Notes under the pieces: model-generated
Database searches by the model: none
What the model saw: the letters and a program-made list of their open reading frames with translations, nothing else
Told to the model about the DNA's origin: nothing
Program-made: the position numbers and the translations under genes
Assembly: GCA_023383015.1 (NCBI GenBank)
Contig: JAHDXW010000037.1
Span: 1-37,814 of the forward strand
Length of the DNA: 37,814 bases
Source of the DNA: Paracoccaceae bacterium
GTDB taxonomy: Bacteria > Pseudomonadota > Alphaproteobacteria > Rhodobacterales > Rhodobacteraceae
Direction of reading: 5' to 3'
Shown: one piece after another, positions 14,502 to 23,204 of the stretch
Layout of the letters: every line of letters begins with the position of its first letter
Numbering within the stretch: position 1 is the stretch's first letter

Positions 14502-15440
14502 ATGCCCGACGCCTTCACCGCGCCCGGACGGTTCTTCCGCGGCAACCTCCACACCCATTCCACCCGCTCGGACGGGGCGCTCAATCCCGCCGAGGTCTGC
14601 CGGCGCTATGCCGACGAGGGTTACGACTTCCTTGCGCTGACCGACCATTTCCTCGGCCGCTACGGCTATCCGCTGGTCGACACCAGGCCGTTCCGGCGGC
14701 CGGGGTTCATGACCCTGCCGGGGGCCGAGCTGCACGCCGGGGCGATGGCCAACGGCGAGCTCTGGCACATCCTCGCGGTCGGCCTGCCCGACGACTTCGC
14801 GCCGCCCCACGCCCCCGACTTCCGCCCGCTTCCGGGCCAGGAGGACGGGCCGGCGCTGGCCGCCCGCGCCGCCGCCGCCGGCGCCTTCGTCGCCATCGCC
14901 CATCCGCAGTGGTCGGGGCTGACGCAGGCCGATGCCGCGAGCATGGGCGCGGCCCATGCGGTGGAGGTCTACAACCACGGCTGCGCCAACGGCGCCGACC
15001 GCGGCGACGGGCTGCACACCGCCGACCTGCTGCTCTCGCAGGGCCGGCGTCTGAGCTTCTGCGCCACCGACGACGCCCATTTCACCGAGCCCGACCATTT
15101 CGGCGGCTGGGTGATGGTGAAGGCCGAGGAGAACGGCCCCGAGGCGCTCATCGCGGCGCTGCGCGCCGGCCGCCACTACGCCTCGCAGGGGCCCGAGTTC
15201 CGGGCGATCGCGGCCGGGGCGCGGACGGTCGAGGTTGCCTGCACGGCGGTGCGCAGTGTCATCGTCCAGGGGCAGGGCAGCGCCGCGGTGGCGGTGCACG
15301 GCCTGTCGATGACGCGCGCCAGCGTGCCGCTGGCCCGGCTGGAGGGTTCGCCCTGGCTACGGGTGACGCTGATTGACGCCGCCGGCCGGCGGGCCTGGTC
15401 GAACCCCGTCTGGCGCGCCGCAGCGGGCGGCTGGGCATGA
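14502..15440 (+). CDS. PHP-domain metal-dependent hydrolase (CehA/McbA-like)
   Basis: The 312-residue predicted phosphoesterase has the PHP metal motifs GNLHTHSTRSDG (His17, His19, Asp24) and ALTDH (Asp48, His49). A further glutamate follows (PGAELHAG), then AIAHPQWSG and a late ATDDAHF (Asp-Asp-Ala-His). These give the trinuclear metal site of the fold. A C-terminal beta-rich part begins near residue 225. Directly after phnM it could replace PhnP: a PHP enzyme from Eggerthella lenta is known to hydrolyse phosphoribosyl cyclic phosphate. That role here is inference. AGGGAG lies eight bases before ATG 14502. The stop overlaps the next start (ATGA). Confidence 0.87.
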   Translation: MPDAFTAPGRFFRGNLHTHSTRSDGALNPAEVCRRYADEGYDFLALTDHFLGRYGYPLVDTRPFRRPGFMTLPGAELHAGAMANGELWHILAVGLPDDFAPPHAPDFRPLPGQEDGPALAARAAAAGAFVAIAHPQWSGLTQADAASMGAAHAVEVYNHGCANGADRGDGLHTADLLLSQGRRLSFCATDDAHFTEPDHFGGWVMVKAEENGPEALIAALRAGRHYASQGPEFRAIAAGARTVEVACTAVRSVIVQGQGSAAVAVHGLSMTRASVPLARLEGSPWLRVTLIDAAGRRAWSNPVWRAAAGGWA

Positions 15441-16012
15441 TCGGCGGCATCGAGATTGTGCCGGTCACGCCGGCCTGCATGGACCGTCTCGCGACGCTGT
15501 TCGACGGCCGCGGCGGGCCGCGCCACTGCTGGTGCCGGGTGTGGCGGGCGCCGCTTGCGGGCATGAACGCCGGGCCGGCCGCGACCCGCCGCGCCATCCG
15601 CCGCGACGGTCTGGCCGCCGAGGTCGCCGCCGGCGTCCACGTCGGGCTGCTTGCCTACGAGGGCGGCACGCCGGTCGGCTGGTGTGCCTGCGGCCCGCGC
15701 GAGGGCTTTCCCCGCCTCGGCACCCCTGCGGCAGCCGCGCCCGGTGCGCTGTGGTCGGTGGGCTGCTTCTACGTCCCCGCCGCGCGGCGCGGCCACGGCA
15801 TCGCCGGCCTGCTGCTCGCCGCTGCCGTGGCCGCGGGGGCGGCCGCCGGCGCCCGCCTGATCGAGGGCACGCCGGTCGCCCGCGACAGCCCGTCCTTCCG
15901 CTTCGCGGGCTTCGTGGCGCAGTTCGCCGCCGCGGGCTTCCGTCCTGCCGGCCCGCTTGGCCGCCGGCGCCACCGCATGGTCCGCGACCTTGCCGTGCCG
16001 CCCGGCCCCTGA
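15437..16012 (+). CDS. GNAT-family acetyltransferase with N-terminal Cys-X-Cys
   Basis: The 191-residue predicted N-acetyltransferase has the acetyl-CoA loop RRGHGIAGLL within SVGCFYVPAARRGHGIAG and a C-terminal strand region ending RRRHRMVRDL. It carries CWC at residues 31-33, matching a Cys-X-Cys at 30-32 of the second GNAT of this window (22534-23145). Its ATG overlaps the PHP gene stop by four bases, so the two are translationally coupled. Position suggests a PhnO-like job, acetylating an aminophosphonate or a toxic amine, but the sequence alone does not identify the substrate. Confidence 0.85.
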   Translation: MIGGIEIVPVTPACMDRLATLFDGRGGPRHCWCRVWRAPLAGMNAGPAATRRAIRRDGLAAEVAAGVHVGLLAYEGGTPVGWCACGPREGFPRLGTPAAAAPGALWSVGCFYVPAARRGHGIAGLLLAAAVAAGAAAGARLIEGTPVARDSPSFRFAGFVAQFAAAGFRPAGPLGRRRHRMVRDLAVPPGP

Positions 16013-16016
16013 CCGG

Positions 16017-16257
16017 CGGGCCTCGGGAGGAAGCGTGGCTTGGCGGCCGCCCGGCCTCGGCGCCGATGCAGCCATTTCGGCAGGAAGCCGCAGGCGTCGC
16101 GCTTCAGACCGCGGTCGGAGGCGATCCGGGCGGCGGCCGCTTCCGCCTGGAGTGTGCCGGCGTTGAAGGCTGCCCAGGTGTCGGTGGCGCCCCGGTCAGC
16201 CTGCCGCCGGCGAACCCCCACGGGATCGCCGCCGGCCGGCCGTGGGTCGCCGATCAT
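16017..16257 (-). other. possible gene remnant in a 265-base gap
   Basis: Between the GNAT and cysteine synthase genes the minus strand encodes an in-frame peptide from ATG 16257 with codon bias close to real genes: DTWAAFNAGTLQAEAAAARI, then DRGLKRDACGFLPKWLHRR. The frame does not stop in the gap but runs on into the antisense of the GNAT gene, so it is not a sensible intact gene. It may be a decayed gene or chance coding bias. I do not recognise it. Confidence 0.25.
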
Positions 16258-16277
16258 CGCCCCGGCATGTGCGCGCG

Positions 16278-17438
16278 CTACTCGGGCCGGGCGGGGGCCG
16301 CCGCAGGCGCAACCGCCGCCGGGGCAGGCGCATCGATGCAGAAGCCGGGGGTTGAGGATGCGATCTCCCCTTCCTCGGCCGTCATCGTCTCCTCGATGCC
16401 CTCGAAGAGGGGAGTCGAGAGATAGCGCTCGCCGGTGTCGGGAATCATCGCCAGGATGCGCGCCCCGGCCGGCGCCGCCTGCGCCACCTTCAGCGCAGCG
16501 GCAAGGGTGGCCCCGCCGGTGATGCCGCAGAGGATGCCCTCGCGCGATGCAAGATCGCGCGCGCAGCGCAGCGCATCGGCGCCCGCGACCGGCACGATTT
16601 CGTCGACGTGGCCGGCGGCGATCGCGTCGCCGGCCAGCCTGGAGATGAAGTCGGGCGACCAGCCCTGCATCGGGTGCGGCCGGAAAGCCGGGTGGCTGGC
16701 TGCTGCCGAGCCATCCTCGCGCCGTGCCTGCGGCAGGCCCGAGCCGAGCAGCGGAGCGCTGTCGGGTTCGGCAACGACGATGCGGGTGCGCGGCGAGCGC
16801 GCCCTCAGCACCCGTGCCACCCCCTTGAGCGTGCCGCCAGTGCCGAAGCCCGTGACCCACATGTCCAGCCCGTCGGAGCCGAAGTCGGAAAGGATTTCCT
16901 CGGCGGTGGTCCGCGAATGGGTGTCCGCGTTTGCCTCGTTCTCGAACTGCCGGCAGAGGAACCAGCCGTGGGTCTCGGCCAGCTCGCGCGCCTTGGCCAC
17001 CATGCCCGTTCCCCTGGCCGCGGCCGGTGTCAGGATCACCTTCGCACCGAGGAAGCGCATCAAGCGGCGCCGCTCGACGCTGAAGTTCTCCGCCATGGTG
17101 ATCACCAGCGGATAGCCCTTGGCGGCGCAGACCATGGCCAGGCCGATGCCGGTGTTTCCGCTGGTCGCCTCGACGACGGTCTGGCCGGGGCGCAGCGTGC
17201 CGTCGCGCTCTGCCGCCTCGATCACGCCGAGCGCAAGGCGGTCCTTGACCGAACCGGCCGGATTGAAGGCCTCGAGCTTCGCGAAAAGCTCCACATGGGC
17301 AGGCGCCAGTCGGGCGATGCGGACCACCGGCGTTCCCCCGACCGTCCCGAGGATCGACCCCAGCCCCCCGGCGCCGACGGCGCGCGTCCCTTCCTGTCCC
17401 GCCTGCAGCACCGTGGATGCGACGTTGTCGGAATTCAC
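16278..17438 (-). CDS. cysK: cysteine synthase family protein (PLP-dependent)
   Basis: The 386-residue enzyme probably makes cysteine from O-acetylserine and sulfide. The PLP lysine is Lys65 in NPAGSVKDR. SGNTG (93-97) is the substrate loop, and TGFGTGGTLKG binds the PLP phosphate. CGITGGATLAAAL near residue 330 completes the site. It is longer than typical CysK (about 310-330) because of roughly 28 extra N-terminal residues and an Ala/Pro-rich C-terminal extension of about 35 residues with a cysteine. The preferred start is GTG 17438; an extension to 17561 would overlap the divergent gene. CysM or cystathionine-beta-synthase-like activity cannot be excluded. Confidence 0.85.
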   Translation of the reverse strand: MNSDNVASTVLQAGQEGTRAVGAGGLGSILGTVGGTPVVRIARLAPAHVELFAKLEAFNPAGSVKDRLALGVIEAAERDGTLRPGQTVVEATSGNTGIGLAMVCAAKGYPLVITMAENFSVERRRLMRFLGAKVILTPAAARGTGMVAKARELAETHGWFLCRQFENEANADTHSRTTAEEILSDFGSDGLDMWVTGFGTGGTLKGVARVLRARSPRTRIVVAEPDSAPLLGSGLPQARREDGSAAASHPAFRPHPMQGWSPDFISRLAGDAIAAGHVDEIVPVAGADALRCARDLASREGILCGITGGATLAAALKVAQAAPAGARILAMIPDTGERYLSTPLFEGIEETMTAEEGEIASSTPGFCIDAPAPAAVAPAAAPARPE

Positions 17439-17474
17439 ATCACGTCTCGATTTCCGGAGACCACACGGGACGGT

Positions 17475-17487
17475 ATGCTGATAGCAT
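17475..17487. promoter_or_regulatory. palindrome ATGCT-GAT-AGCAT between divergent genes
   Basis: A perfect 5-3-5 inverted repeat lies in the 112-base region between the cysteine synthase and methyltransferase genes. It overlaps a plausible plus-strand -10 box TATGCT (17474-17479) with TTTCCG (17451-17456) 17 bases upstream. A factor bound here could control either gene. Confidence 0.3.
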
Positions 17488-17550
17488 GGATGTCGCGGGC
17501 GGTCCACGACGCGCAGGCGGCAGCCCGGGATGCCGCTCAGGCAGGGGACG

Positions 17551-18000
17551 ATGAGGATCACGGCCGACTATCCGCCGGTCTGGCTTGCAGGCTTCGCGGC
17601 GATCGCCTGGGCGCAGGCGCGGCTCCTGCCGGTCGGGCCGCCGCCGCCGGGCTGGGCGGTGGCGGCCGGCTGGGGGCTGGTGGCGGCGGGGCTGGTGCTG
17701 ATGGCCGCAGCCGCGCGCGAATTCGTCCGCCACCGCACCACCATCGTGCCCCACCGGGCGCCGGCGGCGCTGGTGACGGGCGGTGTCTACCGCCTCAGTC
17801 GCAACCCGATCTACCTCGGGGATCTCGCCATCCTCGCGGGGCTCGCGCTCCTCTGGGGGGCTTGGCCTTCGCTCCTGCTCGTGCCGCTGCTCGGGCGGGT
17901 GCTTGCGGTGCGCTTCATCCGCCCCGAGGAGGCCCGCCTCGCGGCCGCCTTTCCCTCCGCCTTCGCCGCATGGGCCGGCCGCGTGCGCCGCTGGATCTGA
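17551..18000 (+). CDS. isoprenylcysteine carboxyl methyltransferase-like membrane protein
   Basis: The 149-residue integral membrane protein belongs to the ICMT/PEMT-type methyltransferase superfamily. Hydrophobic segments are at about 11-24, 33-55 and a long one near 85-115. The SAM-binding signature GGVYRLSRNPIYLGDL is followed by a C-terminal IRPEEARLAAAFPSAFAAW, the EE/F pattern found in the family. In bacteria these proteins methylate lipids or small molecules, and their substrates are mostly unknown. AGGGG lies just before the ATG at 17551. It is divergent from cysteine synthase. Confidence 0.85.
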   Translation: MRITADYPPVWLAGFAAIAWAQARLLPVGPPPPGWAVAAGWGLVAAGLVLMAAAAREFVRHRTTIVPHRAPAALVTGGVYRLSRNPIYLGDLAILAGLALLWGAWPSLLLVPLLGRVLAVRFIRPEEARLAAAFPSAFAAWAGRVRRWI

Positions 18001-18056
18001 TCCGCGCGGCGCCCGGGGCCTGCACTTTCCCATCGTCGCATCCGGCGTGAAGGCGC

Positions 18057-18084
18057 TTGAGGAATATTGTTGCGCGGTCTAAGG
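18057..18084 (+). promoter_or_regulatory. candidate promoter of pntAB
   Basis: TTGAGG (18057-18062), a 16-bp spacer containing the AT patch AATATTGTTG, and CTAAGG (18079-18084) lie about 60 bases before the pntA start in a 142-base gap. The same -10 word CTAAGG occurs before ilvC (37065-37070), also 16 bases after a TTG-type -35. Confidence 0.35.
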
Positions 18085-18142
18085 GTCCGCCCGCGGCGCG
18101 CGCCCGCGCGCGGCGCTGGGGGCAGCAACGGGGGACGGGACG

Positions 18143-19714
18143 GTGAAGATCGGTGCTCCGAAGGAGATCACCCCGGGCGAGGCGCGGGTCGCGCTGACGC
18201 CCGAGAGCGCGGCGCAGATCACCAGGCTCGGACATGCCTGCCTGGTCGAGGCCGGGGCAGGGGCCGCTGCCGGCTTCACCGATGCGGCCTACCGCGCCGC
18301 CGGGGTCGAGGTGGTGGCCGATGCCGCGGCGCTCTGGGCGGCGGCCGATGTCGTCGTCAAGGTGCGCGGCCCTGCCCCCGAGGAGGTGGCGTTCCTGCGC
18401 GAGGGCCAGACACTGGTCGCCTTCTTCTGGCCGGCGCAGAACCCCGAGCTGTTGGAGGCCTGCCGCGCCCGCGGCGCCACCGTGATCGCGATGGACATGG
18501 TCCCGCGCATCAGCCGGGCGCAGAAGATGGACGCGCTGTCGTCGATGGCCAACCTCGCCGGCTACCGCGCGGTGATCGAGGCGGCGAACAACTTCGGCCG
18601 CTTCTTCACCGGCCAGGTGACGGCGGCGGGCAAGATTCCGCCGGCCAAGGTGCTCGTCGTCGGCGCCGGCGTGGCCGGGCTGGCCGCCATCGGCGCCTCT
18701 GTCAGCCTCGGCGCCATCACCCATGCCTTCGACGTCCGGCCCGAGGTTGCCGAACAGATCGAATCGATGGGCGCGAACTTCGTCTTCCTCGATTTCGAGC
18801 CCTCCCAGGACGGGGCCGCCACCGGCGGCTACGCCGCGCCCCAGTCCGAGGAGTTCCGCGCCAAGCAGCTCGCCAAGTTCCGCGAGCTTGCCCCCGAGAT
18901 GGACATCGTCATCACCACAGCGCTGATCCCCGGCCGCCCGGCGCCCAGGCTCTGGACTGCCGACATGGTGGCGGCGATGAAGCGCGGCAGCGTCATCGTC
19001 GACCTCGCCGCCGAGCGCGGCGGCAACTGCGAGCTGACGGTGCCCGACCAGCGCATCGTCACCGGCAACGGCGTGGTGGTCATCGGCTACACCGATTTCC
19101 CCTCGCGCATGGCCGCCCAGGCCTCCAGCCTCTATGCCACCAACATCCGCCACATGCTGGCCGATCTGACGCCCGGCAAGGACGGCGTCATCGTCCAGAA
19201 CATGGAGGATGACGTCATCCGCGGCGCGACGGTGACACACGCCGGCGCGGTGACCTTCCCGCCGCCGCCCCCGAAGGTGAAGGCGATTGCCGCCGCACGG
19301 CCCAAGGAGAAGCCGAAGGAACTCACCCCGGCCGAGAGGCGGGCGCAGGAACTGGACGCCTTCCGCGCCCAGACGCGCAGCCAGGCCGCGTTGCTGGCCG
19401 GCGGCGGCGTGCTGGTGCTGCTGGCCGGGCTCTACGCCCCGGCCAGCTTCCTGCAGCACTTCATCGTCTTCGTGCTGGCGGTGTTCGTCGGCTTCCAGGT
19501 GATCTGGAACGTCTCGCACGCGCTGCACACGCCGCTGATGTCGGTCACCAACGCGATCTCGTCCATCATCATCCTCGGCGCGCTTCTGCAGATCGGGTCG
19601 GGCTCGTTCCTCGTCATCCTGCTGGCGGCGCTGTCGGTGTTCATGGCCGGGATCAACATCGTCGGCGGCTTCATGGTCACCCGGCGCATGCTCGCCATGT
19701 TCCAGAAGTCCTGA
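18143..19714 (+). CDS. pntA: NAD(P) transhydrogenase alpha subunit (PntA)
   Basis: The 523-residue subunit of the proton-translocating transhydrogenase binds NAD(H). The alanine-dehydrogenase-like domain I spans about 1-380 with [18 protein letters not shown] at 124-141 and the Rossmann loop [11 protein letters not shown] at 174-184. A charged Pro/Lys linker (about 385-405) leads to three to four membrane helices ending at 523. Domain I and the membrane part are fused in one polypeptide, as in Escherichia coli, rather than split. The start is a GTG preceded by GGGGGACGGGAC. pntB follows after 13 bases. Confidence 0.96.
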   Translation: MKIGAPKEITPGEARVALTPESAAQITRLGHACLVEAGAGAAAGFTDAAYRAAGVEVVADAAALWAAADVVVKVRGPAPEEVAFLREGQTLVAFFWPAQNPELLEACRARGATVIAMDMVPRISRAQKMDALSSMANLAGYRAVIEAANNFGRFFTGQVTAAGKIPPAKVLVVGAGVAGLAAIGASVSLGAITHAFDVRPEVAEQIESMGANFVFLDFEPSQDGAATGGYAAPQSEEFRAKQLAKFRELAPEMDIVITTALIPGRPAPRLWTADMVAAMKRGSVIVDLAAERGGNCELTVPDQRIVTGNGVVVIGYTDFPSRMAAQASSLYATNIRHMLADLTPGKDGVIVQNMEDDVIRGATVTHAGAVTFPPPPPKVKAIAAARPKEKPKELTPAERRAQELDAFRAQTRSQAALLAGGGVLVLLAGLYAPASFLQHFIVFVLAVFVGFQVIWNVSHALHTPLMSVTNAISSIIILGALLQIGSGSFLVILLAALSVFMAGINIVGGFMVTRRMLAMFQKS

Positions 19715-19727
19715 GGGGGCGCGCGCC

Positions 19728-21173
19728 ATGGACTACGGTTTCACCACCGCCGCCTACGTCGTCGCGGCGATCCTGTTCATCCTGTCGCTCGGCGGCCTCT
19801 CGGGGCAGGAAAGCGCCAAGCGCGCGGTCTGGTACGGCATCTTCGGCATGGCGCTGGCGGTGCTTGCGACGCTGGCCGGCCCGGGCCTGGGCAACTGGGG
19901 CCTCTCGGTCGTGCTCGTGGCGGCCGGCGGGACCATCGGCTGGTATGTCGCCCAGCGCGTCCAGATGACCGAGATGCCCCAGCTCGTTGCGGCCATGCAC
20001 AGCCTCGTCGGCCTTGCCGCCGTCTTCATCGGCTTCAACGCCGAATACGAGATGGTCAGGATCGCGGGCCTCACGGCGGCCGGCGACGCCGAGGGGCTGG
20101 CTGCGCTCACCGGCTTTGCGCAGAAGGTCGCCGGCAAGACCGCCGCCGAGATCACCGTGCTGCAGGTCGAGGTCTTCCTCGGTGTCTTCATCGGCGCGGT
20201 CACCTTCACCGGCTCGGTCATCGCCTACGGCAAGCTGGCGGGCCGGGTTACCTCCAGGGCGATCAAGCTGCCGGGCGGGCATGCGCTGAACGCCGGCGCC
20301 GCACTCGCCTCGCTTCTGCTGCTGGCGCTCTACCTGCAGGGTGCGGGGGCGTGGACGCTGGTGCTGATGTCGCTGCTGGCCTTCTTCATCGGCTACCATC
20401 TGATCATGGGCATCGGCGGTGCCGACATGCCGGTGGTCGTCTCGATGTTGAACAGCTACTCGGGCTGGGCCGCGGCGGCGATCGGCTTCTCGCTGTCCAA
20501 CGACCTGCTGATCGTCACCGGGGCGCTGGTCGGATCGTCGGGTGCGATCCTCTCCTACATCATGTGCAAGGCGATGAACCGCTCCTTCGTCTCGGTCATC
20601 CTCGGCGGCTTCGGCAACACCGCCGGTCCGGCGCTGGCGATCGAGGGCGAGCAGGTGGCGATCGACGCCGAAAGCGTCGCCGCGCTGCTGAACGACGCCG
20701 AATCGGTGATCATCGTGCCCGGCTACGGCATGGCGGTGGCACAGGCGCAGGGCTCGGTGTCGGAGCTGACGAGAAAGCTGCGTGCCCGTGGCAAGACCGT
20801 CCGCTTCGGAATTCACCCGGTGGCAGGCCGGCTGCCGGGGCACATGAACGTGCTGCTGGCCGAGGCCAAGGTGCCCTACGACATCGTCCTCGAGATGGAC
20901 GAGATCAACGACGACTTCCCGCAAACCGACATCGCCATCGTCATCGGCTCGAACGACATCGTCAACCCCGCCGCCCAGGAGGACCCCACCAGCCCGATCG
21001 CCGGCATGCCGGTGCTCGAGGTCTGGAAGGCCAAGCACGTCATCGTCTCCAAGCGCGGCCAGGGCACCGGCTATTCGGGCATCGAGAACCCGCTGTTCTA
21101 CAAGGAGAACACGCGGATGTTCTACGGCGACGCAAAGAAGAGCCTCGATGCGCTGATGCCGATGATCGATTAG
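19728..21173 (+). CDS. pntB: NAD(P) transhydrogenase beta subunit (PntB)
   Basis: The 481-residue subunit has eight to nine membrane helices (1-270) and a C-terminal NADP(H)-binding domain III. His91 (in AAMHSLVGL) sits at the same number as the proton-channel His91 of Escherichia coli PntB. The NADP site includes [11 protein letters not shown] (331-341), [19 protein letters not shown] and the [16 protein letters not shown] loop. With PntA it couples the proton gradient to NADPH formation, the main NADPH source feeding reductive biosynthesis in many proteobacteria. Confidence 0.97.
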   Translation: MDYGFTTAAYVVAAILFILSLGGLSGQESAKRAVWYGIFGMALAVLATLAGPGLGNWGLSVVLVAAGGTIGWYVAQRVQMTEMPQLVAAMHSLVGLAAVFIGFNAEYEMVRIAGLTAAGDAEGLAALTGFAQKVAGKTAAEITVLQVEVFLGVFIGAVTFTGSVIAYGKLAGRVTSRAIKLPGGHALNAGAALASLLLLALYLQGAGAWTLVLMSLLAFFIGYHLIMGIGGADMPVVVSMLNSYSGWAAAAIGFSLSNDLLIVTGALVGSSGAILSYIMCKAMNRSFVSVILGGFGNTAGPALAIEGEQVAIDAESVAALLNDAESVIIVPGYGMAVAQAQGSVSELTRKLRARGKTVRFGIHPVAGRLPGHMNVLLAEAKVPYDIVLEMDEINDDFPQTDIAIVIGSNDIVNPAAQEDPTSPIAGMPVLEVWKAKHVIVSKRGQGTGYSGIENPLFYKENTRMFYGDAKKSLDALMPMID

Positions 21174-21180
21174 CGGCGCC

Positions 21181-21203
21181 GGGGGGGCAGCCGCCTCCCC
21201 CCC
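21181..21203 (+). terminator. G7/C7 hairpin after pntB
   Basis: Seven Gs (21181-21187) and seven Cs (21197-21203) can pair around a nine-base loop, starting seven bases after the pntB stop. No U tract follows. It may end or pause the pntAB transcript before the DUF3422 gene. Confidence 0.4.
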
Positions 21204-21266
21204 TCGCTCTCGGGCTTTACCCGGCCCGCGGGCGGGCTATCTCCTGCGGCGTCAGCCGGAGCGCCC

Positions 21267-22562
21267 ATGCCGCCGATCATGCCGCCGATCGCAGACCACC
21301 CGCTCCGCTACGCGCTCGCCAACGAGCTGCACGCCCGGCCCTTCCCGGCGATGGCGGCGCCGTGTCATGTGCTCTACCTCGCCGTCAAGCAGCCCGAGGG
21401 CGCCGCCGGCCGCGACCGCGCGGCCGACCGGGCCCATCTTCTGGCCCTGCTCGACCGCTTCGGTGCCCCCCATCCGCCGCCGGGGGCCACGCACTACTCG
21501 GGCGAGATCGGCCGGCACGGGCTGAAGTGGGAAAGCCACACCGAGTTCGTGACCTACACCGCCTTCACCCCTGGCGTGGCCGACCGGCCGTTCGATCCGG
21601 CCAAGTTCGAGATCTACCCGGGGGACTGGCTGGAGCGGGCGACGGGCGCGCGCGTCACCTCCTGCCTGATCCGGGTCGAGCCGATGCCCGCCGACGAGGC
21701 CGCCGTCGGGCCGCTGCTCGCCGGCTGGTTCGTGCCCGAAAGCCTTGCCTGTGCCCGCGTCGCCGGCGGGGCGGCGGTGGTGGCGGGCGACTTCCGCATC
21801 GACAGCAACGGCCACATGCGGTTCGCCGTCTTCGCCCGCCCCGACGCCGAACCGCGGCGCCTCGGCCGGATCATCCAGGCGCTGTGCGAGATCGAGACCT
21901 ACAAGAGCATGTCGATGCTCGGCCTCGCGCGGGTGCGCCGGCTGGGCCCGCGGATGGGCGAACTCGACGGCAAGCTGACCGGGCTGGTCGGCGACATGAC
22001 GCGCGAGGGCCTGCGTGCCGAGGCGATGCTGACCGAACTCCTTGCCATCGCCTCCGAGCTCGAGCGGCTGCTGGTCGAATCCTCCTTCCGCTTCGGGGCC
22101 ACCGCGGCCTACGAGGCGATCGTGCACGACCGCATCGCCGGCCTGCGCGAGGACCGCATCGACGGCCGCCAGACCTTCCAGGAGTTCATGGCCCGCCGGT
22201 TCGAGCCGGCGATGCGCACCGTCAAGTCCGGCGAGGCACGGCTGCAGCGCATGGCCGAGCGGGCGATGCGCGCCTCCGACCTGCTGCGCACCCGGGTCGA
22301 TGTCGAGCGCTCGGCCCAGAACCAGCAGCTCCTCGCAAGCATGGACCGCCGCGCCGACCTCCAGCTCCGGCTGCAGCGCACCGTCGAGGGGTTCTCGATC
22401 GTCGCGATCAGCTACTATGCGGTCAGCCTCCTGGCCTATCTCGGCTATCCGGTCGCCCGCTGGCTGGGCCTGGGCAAGGAGATGCTGACGGCCGCCCTCG
22501 CCCCGGCGGTCCTGCTTGCCGTCTGGCTGGCGATCAGGCGGATCCGGCGCGGGCTGGAGTAG
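21267..22562 (+). CDS. DUF3422 membrane-anchored protein
   Basis: The 431-residue protein starts with the family hallmark HPLRYALANELHARPFP (about 11-27). A beta-rich region with HTEFVTYT and a helical region near 200-360 follow. Two C-terminal hydrophobic segments (about 375-395 and 408-423) anchor it in the inner membrane. An ETYKSMSMLGL segment is also typical. DUF3422 proteins are common in proteobacteria and have no established biochemical role that I know. The gene follows pntB by 93 bases in the same direction. Its 3' end overlaps the convergent GNAT gene by 29 bases. Confidence 0.88.
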   Translation: MPPIMPPIADHPLRYALANELHARPFPAMAAPCHVLYLAVKQPEGAAGRDRAADRAHLLALLDRFGAPHPPPGATHYSGEIGRHGLKWESHTEFVTYTAFTPGVADRPFDPAKFEIYPGDWLERATGARVTSCLIRVEPMPADEAAVGPLLAGWFVPESLACARVAGGAAVVAGDFRIDSNGHMRFAVFARPDAEPRRLGRIIQALCEIETYKSMSMLGLARVRRLGPRMGELDGKLTGLVGDMTREGLRAEAMLTELLAIASELERLLVESSFRFGATAAYEAIVHDRIAGLREDRIDGRQTFQEFMARRFEPAMRTVKSGEARLQRMAERAMRASDLLRTRVDVERSAQNQQLLASMDRRADLQLRLQRTVEGFSIVAISYYAVSLLAYLGYPVARWLGLGKEMLTAALAPAVLLAVWLAIRRIRRGLE

Positions 22563-23145
22563 CTGCCCGGCCGGCCGGCGGCGGCGTCCAGCGCATCAGC
22601 ACGCGCAGCGGCGTGCGCGCCTCGACCTCGGCAAAGCCCGCGCGCGCCAGTGACGGCACCAGGCCGGTGAAGCCCTCGCCCCAGGCCAGGTTGCCCCCGG
22701 TCCGCCGCGCCGCGGCCTCGACCGCGGCGGCGCCGTGGGCGGCAGCGAAGGCACAGGCGGCACGCGCGAGCGCGGTCATCACTCCCTGCCGGCGCAGGTC
22801 GCGGCGGATGAAGAAGCACGACAGCGCCCAAGTGCCGGCGGGCGTGTCGGCCGCCGGCCGGGCACTGACCGCGGTCTGGAAGCGCGGTACCTCGGCCCGC
22901 GGGGTGATCTGCACCCAGCCCGCCGGGCCGGCCGCATCGGTCGCGATCAGCCCCGGGGGGCGCGCGCCCGCGGCCAGCGCGGCGAAGCGCGCGGCCCGTT
23001 CCGGGCCGGGAATCAGGGCGCGCTCGCGGGTGGGGATGCGCCAGTGCAGGCACCGGCAGCCGCGCGCGACGCTGTCGGCGGCAAGGAGCCGGTCAAGCTC
23101 GTCAAGCCGGTCGGGGGTCAGGGGGCCGATGTCGAGCGCGTCCAT
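22534..23145 (-). CDS. GNAT-family acetyltransferase, second Cys-X-Cys member
   Basis: The 203-residue predicted acetyltransferase has the CoA loop in LSCFFIRRDLRRQGVMTALARAA and a C-terminal AGFAEVEARTPLRVLMRW strand block. It carries Cys30-Arg-Cys32 followed by HWR. The GNAT at 15437 has CWC at 31-33 followed by VWR, so the two are probably paralogues. AGGATCG lies just before the ATG at 23145. It overlaps the 3' end of the DUF3422 gene by 29 bases, tail to tail. The substrate is unknown. Confidence 0.83.
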   Translation of the reverse strand: MDALDIGPLTPDRLDELDRLLAADSVARGCRCLHWRIPTRERALIPGPERAARFAALAAGARPPGLIATDAAGPAGWVQITPRAEVPRFQTAVSARPAADTPAGTWALSCFFIRRDLRRQGVMTALARAACAFAAAHGAAAVEAAARRTGGNLAWGEGFTGLVPSLARAGFAEVEARTPLRVLMRWTPPPAGRAATPARAGSA

Positions 23146-23204
23146 CGGTCGCGATCCTGCGCGCGGCCCGGCCGCGACGCAAGCCTGCAGCGGGGCGGGG
23201 CGCC

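Noticed and set aside
12573-15299. 908-codon minus-strand open frame across the phnM region
   Set aside because: It runs antisense to phnM and the PHP gene and has a low-complexity Gly/Ala/Arg composition; long stop-free shadows are expected at this G+C.
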